Shown: piece after piece, positions 55,699-64,000 of the stretch
Layout: the number at the start of each line of letters is the position of its first letter
Numbering within the stretch: position 1 is the first letter of the stretch
NCBI RefSeq assembly: GCF_000376565.1
Contig: NZ_BARG01000018.1
Location: 248,001 to 312,000 of the forward strand
DNA: 64,000 nt
Direction: 5' to 3'
Origin: Streptomyces hokutonensis
GTDB taxonomy: Bacteria; Actinomycetota; Actinomycetes; Streptomycetales; Streptomycetaceae
Made by a program: the position numbers and the translations under genes
Notes under the pieces: generated by a model
Database searches by the model: none
Told to the model about the DNA's origin: nothing
The model's input: the letters and a program-made list of their open reading frames with translations, nothing else

Positions 55699-56543
55699 GC
55701 GCCGGCCACCCGCGGCTCGCGCCAGGTGAGCGTGTTCATGTCGGTGAGCCGTCGGGCCATAACGTGGGTCATGGCCCAGTAGACGCGTGAGGCGGAGGAG
55801 GCCGGGCGGTGTTCGTAGTCGCGGACCAGCCGCCGGTGCAGTATCAAGATCCCGAAGGTCTGTTCCACCCGCCACCGCTTCGGCTGCGGGACGAATCCCT
55901 GCCCCTCGGGGTTCCGCTGGACGATCTCGACGTCGATGCCGAGTCCGGCCCCGTGCGTGACGACCTGGTTCTTGAAGCCCTGGTCGACCAGGGCCTTGCT
56001 GACCGAGCCGCCGGCCGCGACGGCGACCTGGTCGAGCAGAGTGATGCCGGCGGCGTTGTCGTGGACACTCGCGGCCAGCACGGTGACGGCGATGACCAGG
56101 CCGAGGACGTCCACGGCCAGTCCCCGCTTGCGGCCCGTCACCCGTTTCGCGGCGTCTTTGCCCGTCGTGGCCGCGGGGACCCCGGTGGCCGCCCGGACAA
56201 TCTGGGTGTCCAGGATCACCAGGGTCGGGTCCTCTAATCGCCGGTTCCTCTCCCGCACCTGGCAGCGCAGGAGTTCATGGATCTGCCGGTCGGTGCCGTC
56301 GTCCCGCCAGGCGGCGAAGTAGTAGTACGTCGCGCTCTTCGGCGGCAGGTCGTTCGGCAACAGGGCCCACTGACAGCCGGTCCGGGACTGGTAGAGGATC
56401 GAGTTCACGATCTCCCGCATCGAGTAGCGGCCCTGATGGCCGCTGACGGAACGATGCCGGTTCTTCCAGGCCGTGAGCACCGGCTCGATCAACGCCCACT
56501 GCTCGTCCGTCAAGTCGCTCTGGTACGGCTTGCGTTCACTCAT
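55695..56543 (-). CDS. IS5-family transposase
   Basis: The protein has 282 residues from the ATG at 56543. The N-terminus YQSDLTDEQWALIEPVLTAW and WALLPNDLPPKSATYYYFAA then WRDDGTDRQIHE are the DUF4096-type start of IS5 transposases. The DDE core has LVILDTQIVRAATGV (first Asp), LVDQGFKNQ (second Asp) and RWRVEQTFGIL with the final Glu. It looks intact. The coupled accessory gene follows directly. Confidence 0.88.
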   Translation of the reverse strand: MSERKPYQSDLTDEQWALIEPVLTAWKNRHRSVSGHQGRYSMREIVNSILYQSRTGCQWALLPNDLPPKSATYYYFAAWRDDGTDRQIHELLRCQVRERNRRLEDPTLVILDTQIVRAATGVPAATTGKDAAKRVTGRKRGLAVDVLGLVIAVTVLAASVHDNAAGITLLDQVAVAAGGSVSKALVDQGFKNQVVTHGAGLGIDVEIVQRNPEGQGFVPQPKRWRVEQTFGILILHRRLVRDYEHRPASSASRVYWAMTHVMARRLTDMNTLTWREPRVAGA

Positions 56544-57123
56544 CCCGCCGATCCCAACAGGCCACCGACAGCGGACCGGCACGTTCCGGCTTCGGTCACA
56601 CCATTAGGCGACACCAGAACAACTCATAGACCCACGAACCGCCCACTGAAGCAACTTCAACAGGAAGCCGCAGCCCAGGCGACTGGGCAGGGGCCCGATT
56701 TGGTGTCGGCGACGGGTGGATCTTGGCTGAGCCCGCTACGAGCCCGGCTCGAATTGAGTCAGCGATGGCATGGGTCCGTCCCGCAGCCCACGGCGCGGGC
56801 AGGCGCTGCGAACCACGAATTCTGGCGGTGCTGCTGCGCGGTAGTCCCGACCTGGATAGATGTCACCGCACTGCAAGCGGCAGCCGATCTCCGCCCGACG
56901 CAGCGCCAGTTGGCAGGGAAGACGGCACAGGTATCCGGTGGAGCTTGGCCATCAGACTGATGGTCAGCATTTTCTTCATCGACGGCTACCGGTCCAACCA
57001 GGGCTACCTATCGGCGAGATGGAGCCAGGTCAACGTGATACCCGACACTCTTGACCTTGATGATCGGTCAACACATGATCCTCACAGCTTCCTGTAAGAA
57101 AAGGTTAAGAAAACGGGTGGGGT
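56544..57123. other. Region between the IS5-type element and the second LamG copy
   Basis: No supported gene. From about 56880 it resembles 42872-43116 (shared GATCTCCGCCCGACGCA), and from 57029 it is nearly identical to the region upstream of the intact LamG gene, including the TTGACC/GGTCAA dyad. Confidence 0.6.
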
Positions 57124-57684
57124 GTGGTTTCACAACAACGGCGGCACAGTTGGCGCCAGTTGGTGCGGAATGGAGCGATAGCCGTCGCGCTCCTGGCGTG
57201 CGCGGTTCCGGTGGCCGGGGCGCCCGCGGCACTCGCCGATGACAAGCCGGTCTCGGCAAAGGCTGACAGGACTCCGGAGTCGCAGGCGAGTTCTCTCGCT
57301 GCCGAGACCGGCGACCGGGTGATCGTGGACGCGGCGACCACCGAGTCGTCCCAGGTGTTCGCCAACCCGGACGGCACCTTCACCCAGGAGATGAACGCGG
57401 CCCCGGTCCGTGCCCGCAAGGACGACGGAACCTGGGCCCCCATCGACACCACCCTCGTACGCGAAGCCGACGGCTCTGCGCGGGCGGAGAACACCACGGC
57501 CGGTCTCACCTTCTCGGGCGGCGGCAAGGGCGACGGGCTGGTCACGCTGAAGGACGAGGGGCACGCGCTGCGGCTCGGCTGGCCCACCGCTCTCCCCGAG
57601 CCCCGGCTCGACGGCGCCACCGCCACCTACGCCGGCGTTCTCCCGGACGTGGACCTGAAGTTGACCGCGCTGGACTCCGGTTAG
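57124..57684 (+). pseudogene. Truncated second copy of the LamG-protein gene
   Basis: The 186-residue frame is about 93% identical to the first 186 residues of the 1244-residue LamG protein, including the signal peptide, with a few changes (for example PAALADDKP for TPALADDRP). It ends at a TAG that is formed by the first bases of the insertion sequence at 57681. The remaining 1050 codons are absent after the element, so the gene was lost by insertion plus deletion or by recombination. Expression of an exported fragment is possible. Confidence 0.9.
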
Positions 57685-57697
57685 GGCTTGCAGAGCA

Positions 57698-58762
57698 TTA
57701 ACTCGCAGTCTTGATCTCTGGCGTGGTGATGATGCCTGCCTCGCGTGCTTGATTGAACAGGTCGTCCAGGGTGGCGAGTTGGCGGTCGGCGGGGTGGAGG
57801 TCGTGGCCTGCAGTTGCCAGCAGTTCCCGGATGTCCCTCAGGCGCCGGTTGATCGTCTCGGGCCGGACGTTGAACAGGTCGGCGATAGCGATCTGGGGTA
57901 GGCCGTGCCGGTAATGGAGGACGGCGGCCAGGAGGCGGTCGGCGAGGGTGAGGATCGGGCGGCGTCCGGTGTGGCCGGCGCGTGGCCGGTGGCCGCGTCG
58001 TTTGTCCAGGTGGGTTTCGCGCTGGGCCTCGTGGAGGGTGGCCAACGTGGTGATGAGGGTGTCCCACTCCTGCGGCGGCAGCCCGGTCAGGGCCGGCTGG
58101 CAGAGCCAGGAGAGGTCGGGGCTCGGCTGGTCGAAGGGGTCCGGGGCATCATTGACCTGTGCGTATGCCTCGGGGCGGAGGGTGTAGTTCCAGTCGCCGT
58201 GCCAGTCGTGGCGGGTCAGGGGCAGGGCTTTCATCTGCCCGTCACCGATGCGGATTCCCGTCTCATAGGCGGTGGTATCGAGTTCCGCGTGAACTCTCAG
58301 GCCGGTGCGGGTGGTGGTCGCGGCGATGGACTGGACGATGACCTCGTGGCTGGTCAGGGGCCTGCCGCGCCAGTTCATGGTGATGTGGGAGAACAGTCGG
58401 TGCTCGATCCGGTTCCACTTGGAAGTGCCGGGAGGAAAGTGACAGGCAGTGATATCCAGGCCCGTCTCCAGGGCCAGGGCGGCGAGTTCGGCCTTCCAGG
58501 CGCGGGTCCGGTAGCCGTTGGAACCGCCCGCATCGGCGGTGATCAGCAGTCGTCCGGCCTGCGGATAGTCCTCCTTACCGCGGCCCTTCCACCAGCGGCG
58601 GATGGATTCGACGGCGAAGGCGGCGGTGTCATGGTCGGTGCCGACACTGACCCAGCCGGTGTTCGCGGCCAGGTCGTAGATGCCGTAGGGCACGGCCTTC
58701 CCGAGTTCTTTGTCCGGGAAGTCATGGGTGCGACCTGCACGGGGTCGCCTGCGGGCCGCCAC
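57698..58762 (-). pseudogene. ISAzo13-like transposase, C-terminal part (frameshifted)
   Basis: From about 58731 the frame reads RTHDFPDKELGKAVPYGIYD, then LLITADAGGSNGYRTRAWKA (catalytic Asp) and HFPPGTSKWNRIEHRLFSHI (catalytic Glu), the typical second half of ISAzo13 transposases. Beyond the catalytic core an extra HTH-like domain follows (LADRLLAAVLHYRHGLPQIA, then LFNVRPETINRRL), a usual C-terminal addition in Streptomyces members. It has no genuine start of its own. It needs a one-base shift to join the N-terminal part. Confidence 0.85.
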
Positions 58763-59286
58763 TCACGGCCGCCGTTCCTGTACGGCCCCACGATTTCCTT
58801 CTTCTTCGTATCGACACTGATCACCGGGTCCCCGGTGCCGATATGGTCCTTGGCCTGCTCGTTGATGTAGCGGAACTGGCTGTCCCGGTCGGGGTGCTGT
58901 CGGCCTTCGATGGTCTTGGCGTTCCCCTGGAGACTGAAGCCTTCCTCGCGCAGCACGTCGGCGACGGTGTCGGCGGATATCCGGTGACCCTGGCGGGTGA
59001 GTTCGGCGGCCAGATGACGCGTGGACTTCGTCGTCCATCGCAACGGTGACATCGGATCACCCCGCACATCCGGCTCGACCAGGGCCAGCAACGCCGGACG
59101 AAGCCCCAGGTCCAGATCGACAGTCCGCTTGCGGCCTCCGCCCACCCGGCGCACCCTCCCCAACGGGGCCTTCCCGGATTCCAGTTCATCCGCACCCAGC
59201 GACACCGTGGCCTCCCGTACCCCGGCGGCCCGGGCGACCAGCCTGATCCCGCCACGGCCGAGCGACCGGGCTTCCGCTCCTATCAA
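58731..59286 (-). pseudogene. ISAzo13-like transposase, N-terminal part (frameshifted)
   Basis: The frame reads EARSLGRGGIRLVARAAGVR, SLGADELESG, then the typical LRWTTKSTRHLAAELTRQGH, VISVDTKKKEIVGPY (first catalytic Asp) and NGGREWRPAGDPVQV. One missing base near 58731 throws it out of frame with the catalytic C-terminal half, after which about 60 residues of nonsense follow to 58543. Coding similarity continues upstream of 59286 (KFEAIFPHLAERQRRL) up to the terminal repeat, without a normal start codon. The copy is therefore probably inactive unless recoding occurs. Confidence 0.85.
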
Positions 59287-59459
59287 CAGACGCCGCTGCC
59301 GCTCGGCGAGATGCGGGAAGATCGCCTCGAACTTGGCTGCCAGAGCTTCCCATTGCCCCTCCGATGCGCCCGTACCACGCCAACGAGTCGGCCAGCGGGA
59401 AGCTACGGGTTAATGCTCTGCAAGCCCTAACTACCCGGCCTTGGGGCAAGGCCCCATCT

Positions 59460-59930
59460 CTATGGCCGCTGTCAGTTGACGGTCTACTCCTATTGGCGAC
59501 GGCTGGTGTCCTGAAGCAGCCGACTGCGCGTGACCGACGCACGCGGTACGTGGTGCGGCTGGCCGTTCTCCTGGGGATCGCTGTCTCCCTCGCGGCCAAC
59601 ATGGCCGCGGCGCCGGCCCTGGCGTGGAAGCCGGTCCTGGTGGCGGGGTGGCCGCCGGTGGCTCTTCTGCTGGCGGTGGAGCTTCTTGCCGACCACTCCG
59701 GTGATCAGACCAAGAGCGCGGTCGCGGAGCCATTCTTGGACGAACGTGCCGGAGTTGGCGATCCTCTTCTTGCGCGCGCCCGGCAAGTGGACGCTCGCCA
59801 CCGGGAGTTGCATGAGCGGCTCGTCTCGGCGGAGTCGCTGCGCAAGGAATTGCGTATCGGCGCGGCACGGTCGAGGGAGTTGGTGGCGTTGGTGCGTGCG
59901 AGTTGTAATGGACACGTTCATGGTTGAGTA
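59460..59930 (+). pseudogene. DUF2637 (SpdB-like) remnant of a conjugative/integrative element
   Basis: In frame from 59460 the sequence reads LWPLSVDGLLLLATAGVLKQ, RLAVLLGIAVSLAANMAAAP and LVAGWPPVALLLAVELLADH, the membrane segments of DUF2637 proteins, which belong to actinomycete plasmids and integrative conjugative elements. A helical C-terminal tail follows. The 5' end is cut off next to the insertion sequence, so the N-terminal transmembrane part is missing. GGCCTTGGGGCAAGGCC (59437-59453), a short palindrome, sits at the junction. Confidence 0.8.
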
Positions 59931-60060
59931 GCCAGCGTACAGCCCGACTCGTCTGCCATCGGGGCCAGTGACCTGGGTACGTCCCCGGATAGGCGTGACC
60001 TCGGTGGGCCGACCTGTGCCGGGGCTCGATTCGACATCGCCCTGGCCTCCCAGAGTGCCC

Positions 60061-60480
60061 CTGAGCGAGGCCGTCGGCGCGATCCTGGTCACGGCGGAGG
60101 ACTGCACCGGTTACGACGACGAGCAGTCGTTCGGCGGCTGGATCGACGCCGACCGGGACGGCTGCAGCACCCGCGGACGTCTTGCTCGCCGAGGTCGTCG
60201 AACCACCGATCGTGACCGGCCTGTGCATCCCTGACCGGTGGCCGCTGGTACTCCTGGTACGACGACATCTCGATCGACGTCCCGCGTGGCCTGGACATCA
60301 ACCTCCTCCCGTTCACCGAGGCCTGGGACTCCGGCGCATCCGCCTGGAGCCAATCGGAGTCCCGCTACTTCGCGGCCAACTGGACCGCCCTCAAACTGCA
60401 ATGCGCTCGGGCGACCTGGCCGAGCAGGAGACCTTGGCCCGCACCGCCGCCGTATGTCGCGACACGGACGTCGTCATCAA
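60061..60480 (+). pseudogene. Decayed secreted HNH nuclease
   Basis: Three frames together give AEDCTGYDDEQSFGGWIDAD, then DVLLAEVVEPPIVTGLC, then LTGGRWYSWYDDISID, LDINLLPFTEAWDSGASAWS and FAANWTALKLQCARATW. This is the order of the exported HNH/DUF1524 nucleases common in Streptomyces, where the core reads DIDHxVPLxEAWDSGA. Here the catalytic His position reads Asn (LDIN) and two frameshifts break the gene. It is not functional. Confidence 0.75.
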
Positions 60481-60525
60481 CATAATGTGATCGCGTTGTG
60501 GCTCGATATCCGCTAAACAGTCGCC

Positions 60526-61776
60526 GTGACTGATGCCTATCCCCTCCGTCCTGTCATCGACGGTGAGTTCGCGACGTGGGCCCGCATGATCGCCAACGCG
60601 TACGGCAGTGACTGGTCTGATGAGGAACTCGCCCATATACGCGCCGCCATCGAGCTGGACCGCACAATCGCCGCGTTCGACAGGAACACGCCCGTAGGAG
60701 GAGCCGCGCTCTACACCCGGTCGCTCACTGTCCCAGGCGCTGTGCTTCCGATCGCAGGCGTTACTTGGGTCGGCGTGGCCCCGACACATAGGCGCCGCGG
60801 CATCCTCACCTCGCTGATGCGTGAGCAGCTGACCGGCCTGCACGAGTCTAGCGGCGAGCCGATTGCCGCGCTTGGCCCTTCGGAGGCGGCGATCTATGGC
60901 CGCTTTGGCTACGGCCCGGCCACCTTCGCGAACCAGCTCCGCTGTGAGAAGCGGTCCATGCTCTTCCGCCCCGGAACCGACTGCGGCAGTGGAAGCATCC
61001 TGCTTCTGGACCCCGAGGCGGCCCGGCCCTTGATCGAGAAGGTTTACGACCAGGTCCGGACCGGCTCGATCGCCTGGCCCGACCGAGCCGAGCGGTTCTG
61101 GGACAGTCGGTTGGCCGATCCGCCGCACTCACGCGGCGGCGCGACATCGCTGCGATATGCCGTGCACCGCGACCGGGGCGGCGATACCACCGGGTACGTG
61201 CTCTACAGGATCAACGATGCGCAGGACGCACTGGGCAACGACACGAGTGCAGTGCGGATCGTGGAATTGGCTGCCGCCACCCGGCAGGCTTACGCCGCTC
61301 TGTGGAGCTTCCTTGCCGGAATCGACCTGGTGCCGTGGATCGAGTACGAGGCAGCCGTGGACGAGCCGCTGCCGCACCTGTTGACCGACCGGCGGGCGGT
61401 CCGATCGACTATGGTCGACCGGCTGTGGGTGCGTCTGGTCGATGTCGATCGGGCCCTGGCCGGGCGCCGCTACTCCACCCCGCTGGATGTGGTTCTGGAC
61501 ATCAAGGACGACTTCTGCCAATGGAACTCCGGTCGCTACCGGTTGCAGGCCGAAGGGGACGCGGTTGTCTGCGAGCGTACGAAAGATCCCGCTGACCTCC
61601 AACTCACCGCGTCCGAGCTGGGAGCGGCCTTTCTCGGCGGCACAACGTTCGCCTCCCTCGCATCCGCAGGCTTAGTCCGGGAACTGCGATCTGGCACGTT
61701 GACCCGCACCACGCGCGCTTTCCGCGCCGACCGCGAGCCCTTCTATCCCGGAGGCTGGGCGTTCCCCGCCTACTGA
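60526..61776 (+). CDS. Eis-like GNAT N-acetyltransferase
   Basis: The protein has 416 residues from a GTG. The N-terminal GNAT domain has the acetyl-CoA loop VTWVGVAPTHRRRGILTSLM, a second GNAT-like fold follows, and the C-terminal sterol-carrier-type domain begins near residue 300 and ends in the free carboxylate FPAY typical of the Eis family (the last residue acts as a general acid/base). Mycobacterial Eis acetylates aminoglycosides and peptides; the substrate here is unknown. It is intact although surrounded by decayed mobile DNA, which suggests it is kept or newly arrived. Confidence 0.88.
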   Translation: MTDAYPLRPVIDGEFATWARMIANAYGSDWSDEELAHIRAAIELDRTIAAFDRNTPVGGAALYTRSLTVPGAVLPIAGVTWVGVAPTHRRRGILTSLMREQLTGLHESSGEPIAALGPSEAAIYGRFGYGPATFANQLRCEKRSMLFRPGTDCGSGSILLLDPEAARPLIEKVYDQVRTGSIAWPDRAERFWDSRLADPPHSRGGATSLRYAVHRDRGGDTTGYVLYRINDAQDALGNDTSAVRIVELAAATRQAYAALWSFLAGIDLVPWIEYEAAVDEPLPHLLTDRRAVRSTMVDRLWVRLVDVDRALAGRRYSTPLDVVLDIKDDFCQWNSGRYRLQAEGDAVVCERTKDPADLQLTASELGAAFLGGTTFASLASAGLVRELRSGTLTRTTRAFRADREPFYPGGWAFPAY

Positions 61777-61781
61777 GCCTT

Positions 61782-62215
61782 TCAGTGTTGCCGCTTCAGC
61801 GCGAGGACGGCCGCGGCGATTGACCTCATTCGATTCGGGCTGTATGAGGATCTGCGGAAGATGCGCCAGGACTTCAGGTGGGCGACGCCGCGTTCGACCC
61901 GTGCCCGTGCTGCGACAGCGAGCGGTTGACGGTTCGTTGAGTCGGCGTGAGCTCGCGGCCCGGCGGATGTCTGAGAGGTGTCGTCACCCATGAGCCGGCC
62001 CCCCATACGCGAGAGTGCCGTCCAGCAGCACGTAGTCGGGGGCGGCTTCTCGCAGGGCGCGCAGCCCGGCGCGCGGTCGGCGAGCAAGCCGATCACTGCA
62101 GCCGTGTAGGCGTGGGCGGTGCCGACGGAGATACCAAAGTCTGCCGCGAGTTGGGCGAGAATGTCGTGCCGGCCCTGGTACACCAGCCCGACCAGGGCAC
62201 ATTGGTGCGGCGGGA
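61782..62215 (-). pseudogene. Degenerate DDE transposase with internal deletion
   Basis: The minus strand gives [20 protein letters not shown] and [15 protein letters not shown] (the last after a one-base shift), then jumps to [20 protein letters not shown]. These are the HTH, first catalytic Asp and final catalytic segment of an IS5-group transposase. About 100 residues between them, with the second Asp, are missing. Confidence 0.8.
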
Positions 62216-62334
62216 CCTAGCAGCGGCGGTCACCCTCCCGGGTGACGATGAGCAGTGTGACCCCCTTGACCACCGAGTGGTAGGTCGAGGGTGGCAAGAT
62301 CGAAAACCAACAGGGCTCCTGCGCCAGCTAGAGG

Positions 62335-62560
62335 GTGTCTGAGAAGTCCCGTTCAGCGCGGTCGAGCGCGCCCAGGCATCCGCGGCGGAAGATCATCGAT
62401 GCCCTCGCCTACTGGATCCGGGCCGGCTGCGACTGGCGACTGCTCCCGCATGACTTCCCCTGGCAGACCGTCTATCACTACTGGCGGCAGTGGCGGATCG
62501 AGGGCCGCTGGGAGGAGATGCTGGCCGCTCAGCACCCCGCGACGACTCGGCCGCCAATTG
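62335..62560 (+). pseudogene. N-terminal fragment of an IS5-type transposase
   Basis: The sequence RRKIIDALAYWIRAGCDWRL then LPHDFPWQTVYHYWRQW matches the start of a different IS5 (DUF4096) transposase. After about 62530 the similarity ends and no catalytic domain follows. Confidence 0.75.
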
Positions 62561-62639
62561 GGATGCGCGAACTGAATCGCTCGTATGGATGCGTCAGCGA
62601 GGTCGTCTGCTGGGAACACACCCTCACGACAAATCGACG

Positions 62640-63592
62640 CGGACGGGGCAATGTCGCCGTCGCGGCGCGTGCCGAACAGCGAGGCCGACCTGCTGGAACT
62701 ACTGGGCGGTGTGCTGGCGTTAGCCGACGGTCACCCTGGCCTGGGCAGTGGACCTCAACGCGGGCGGGGCTGCACTGTGGATCGCACGGCTGGTCGCCCA
62801 CAACCAGAGGCTGCTCTATATCCCCGGCTGCACCGTGCACCACGCCTCGGCCGCCTACCGGGGCAGCGGGAAGGCGGACGCGATCGTCATCGTCGACACC
62901 GCCCGTATGCGCCGTGACCTGCAGCCCCTCCAGGAGGTCGGCGAGATCGCGGCCAACCTGCGGATCCTAACCGCGCGCCGCATCGACCTGTCGGCCGACC
63001 GCACACTTGCAATTAACCGGCTCCGCGCCCAGCTACTGGAGTACTTCCCCACCCTGGAGCGTGCCCTCGACCCCAGCACCTCCAAGAGCGCGCTGATCTT
63101 GCTGTCCGGCTTCCAGATCCCGGCCGCGCTGAGAAGGATCGGCCGGTCCCAGCTTGCGACCTGGTTGAAGAACCACGGCGTGCGCACCACCAACTCGGCC
63201 AAGAGGACGACGGAGGCCGCAGTGACCGCAGCGGAGGCCCAGTTCACCGTCATTCCTGGAGAGAAGACCGCCGCCAAGATGGTCCACACACTGGCCAGAG
63301 AGGTGCTGGCCCTCGACCAGGAGATCGCCGACCTCGAAGCCTTGATCGAGGATCGGTTTCGCGAGCACCCCGACGCCATGGTGATCACCAGCATGCCTGG
63401 CATCGGCATGATGCTCGGCGCCGAGTTCATCGCCGCCACTGGCGGGGACATGTCCGCCTGCGGCAGCCCCGACCGCCTCACCGGCGGGCGTCGTCGGCCT
63501 GGCACCGGTTCCGCGCGACTCGGGCATTGTCAGCGGAAACCTCCGCAGGCCCCGGCGCTACAGCCGACGGCTGCTGCGGAGGCTGCTGTGAT
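62640..63592 (+). pseudogene. IS110-family transposase remnant
   Basis: The main frame (from 62748) reads VDLNAGGAALWIARLVAHNQ, AIVIVDTARMRRDLQPL (DEDD Asp), ARRIDLSADRTLAINRLRAQ and ITSMPGIGMMLGAEFIAATG. This covers much of an IS110 DEDD enzyme with its C-terminal transposase_20 domain. The upstream part is out of frame (about 62730), and near 63480 another shift moves the rest (VVGLAPVPRDSG, GNLRRPRRYSRRLL) into a second frame that soon stops. It is inactive. Confidence 0.85.
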
Positions 63593-63652
63593 TGACGCGA
63601 GGGTAATGGAGGGGAGTGGTGTGTCTATTCCCTGTGCTGCCGTAACCCTGGC

Positions 63653-64000
63653 TCAGGACGCCACGGCCGGTTTGCGGACGCCGTCGAGGCGGCGGCACTG
63701 GGCCACGTAGTGGGCGGTCTCCTCGTGGTTGGTGGAGGCCGCCAGCTTGACGAAGCCCGCCTTCCAGCACAATTCCATTGTCATGGGAGTGTGGCGGGGT
63801 GCTGTGCTCGATCGGCCTTCCGCAACGCTGTCGCACATTGCGAGGACGTCGTATGTGTAATTCCGTTCGGCGACGAGAACTTCCTCGCCGTCCCGCACCT
63901 CTGCCCGAGCGTCGTACAGACCGCGAGCGGCGGCGTCCGGGAGCGGGCGGGACTCCAGGTCGAACCGAATGAGCTCGGCCAGAGGCGCGACCCACTGGGC
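63653..64000 (-). CDS. Unrecognised protein, C-terminal part (starts beyond the window)
   Basis: The frame is open from the right edge to the stop at 63653, with 115 residues visible. It includes LAELIRFDLESRPLPDAAAR, VLVAERNYTYDVLAMCDSVA and FVKLAASTNHEETAHYVAQC. Codon usage is Streptomyces-like. I do not recognise the family. No membrane segment or signal is seen in this part. An internal GTG (63898) exists, but similarity of composition continues upstream, so the true start is outside. Confidence 0.55.
   Translation of the reverse strand, partial: AQWVAPLAELIRFDLESRPLPDAAARGLYDARAEVRDGEEVLVAERNYTYDVLAMCDSVAEGRSSTAPRHTPMTMELCWKAGFVKLAASTNHEETAHYVAQCRRLDGVRKPAVAS

Larger units (their letters stand above)
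55267..56543 (-). mobile_element. IS5-family insertion sequence (left end near 55267; right end not fixed)
   Basis: Two overlapping minus-strand genes, a DDE transposase and a small accessory protein, make up the element. The left end is placed where the beta-propeller gene loses its start codon. I could not find terminal inverted repeats. An imperfect direct similarity starting GTTCCGG occurs at 55269 and 56583 but may be chance. Confidence 0.75.
57681..59430 (-). mobile_element. ISAzo13-like insertion sequence, 1750 bp, perfect 22-bp terminal inverted repeats
   Basis: The ends are 57681-57702 (begins TTAGGGCTTGCAGAG) and 59409-59430, exact reverse complements. The element holds one DDE transposase split by a frameshift. 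A TA dinucleotide lies just inside each outer edge and could be the target duplication. The right flank does not continue the interrupted LamG gene. Confidence 0.92.

Noticed and set aside
59364..59460. N-terminal part of the frame leading into the DUF2637 remnant
   Set aside because: These codons lie within the insertion sequence end and have no similarity to the family; only the part after 59460 is counted.

Overview
The window looks like a Streptomyces chromosome. It is very GC-rich, coding regions show strong third-position G/C, GTG starts and overlapping stop/start codons are common, and the gene content and order from glnA2 through glnE to the malR/malEFG/amylase/pullulanase block match what I recall of the S. 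coelicolor SCO2241-SCO2226 region. No rRNA, tRNA or CRISPR array was seen.

Layout. (1) 1-16 kb is core chromosome. It holds a DUF305/DUF3105 pair, glnA2 (a glutamine synthetase-like enzyme), a TIR-NB-ARC-TPR STAND protein, a coupled phosphoesterase/MFS/beta-propeller operon, a VOC protein, a PNPOx-family protein, glnE, a divergent EamA/LysR pair and a PAP2-family membrane protein. (2) 16-34 kb is a maltose/maltodextrin/starch island: malR, malE-malF-malG, alpha-glucosidase aglA, two secreted alpha-amylases (one with two CBM20 domains) and an 1801-residue pullulanase with two GH13 catalytic modules. The same 9-bp palindrome, TTGCAGCAA, lies before malE, before the first amylase and between the divergent amylase and pullulanase genes, so MalR probably controls the whole set. 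Secreted enzymes would cut starch or pullulan to maltodextrins, MalEFG would import them (with an ATPase encoded elsewhere), and AglA would hydrolyse them. An XRE-regulator/SDR pair and a DUF4232 protein sit inside the island. (3) 34-39 kb carries a REC-GAF-SpoIIE phosphatase, a small CHMI-like isomerase, a TetR regulator, a ferredoxin reductase and a metal-dependent hydrolase. The hydrolase appears 5'-truncated, and this marks the start of a scrambled region.

(4) 39-64 kb is accessory and heavily rearranged. It holds a LacI pseudogene, a perfect 15-bp palindrome, a Ser/Thr kinase with an unrecognised outer domain, a helicase tail, and a secreted LamG protein followed by an RHS polymorphic toxin with a papain-like (Tox-PL) tip and an overlapping Imm35-like immunity gene. 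A TagC-like beta-propeller gene follows that has lost its start codon at an insertion sequence. Next come a second, truncated copy of the LamG gene's first 0.65 kb, cut off by a 1750-bp ISAzo13-like element with perfect 22-bp ends, a DUF2637 remnant typical of actinomycete conjugative elements, a decayed HNH nuclease, an intact Eis-like acetyltransferase, and fragments of at least three more transposases.

The most interesting candidates are the TIR-NB-ARC-TPR protein (possible NLR-like defence), the RHS/Tox-PL/Imm35 cassette with its LamG partner and duplicated promoter region, the shared MalR operator set, and the double-headed pullulanase.
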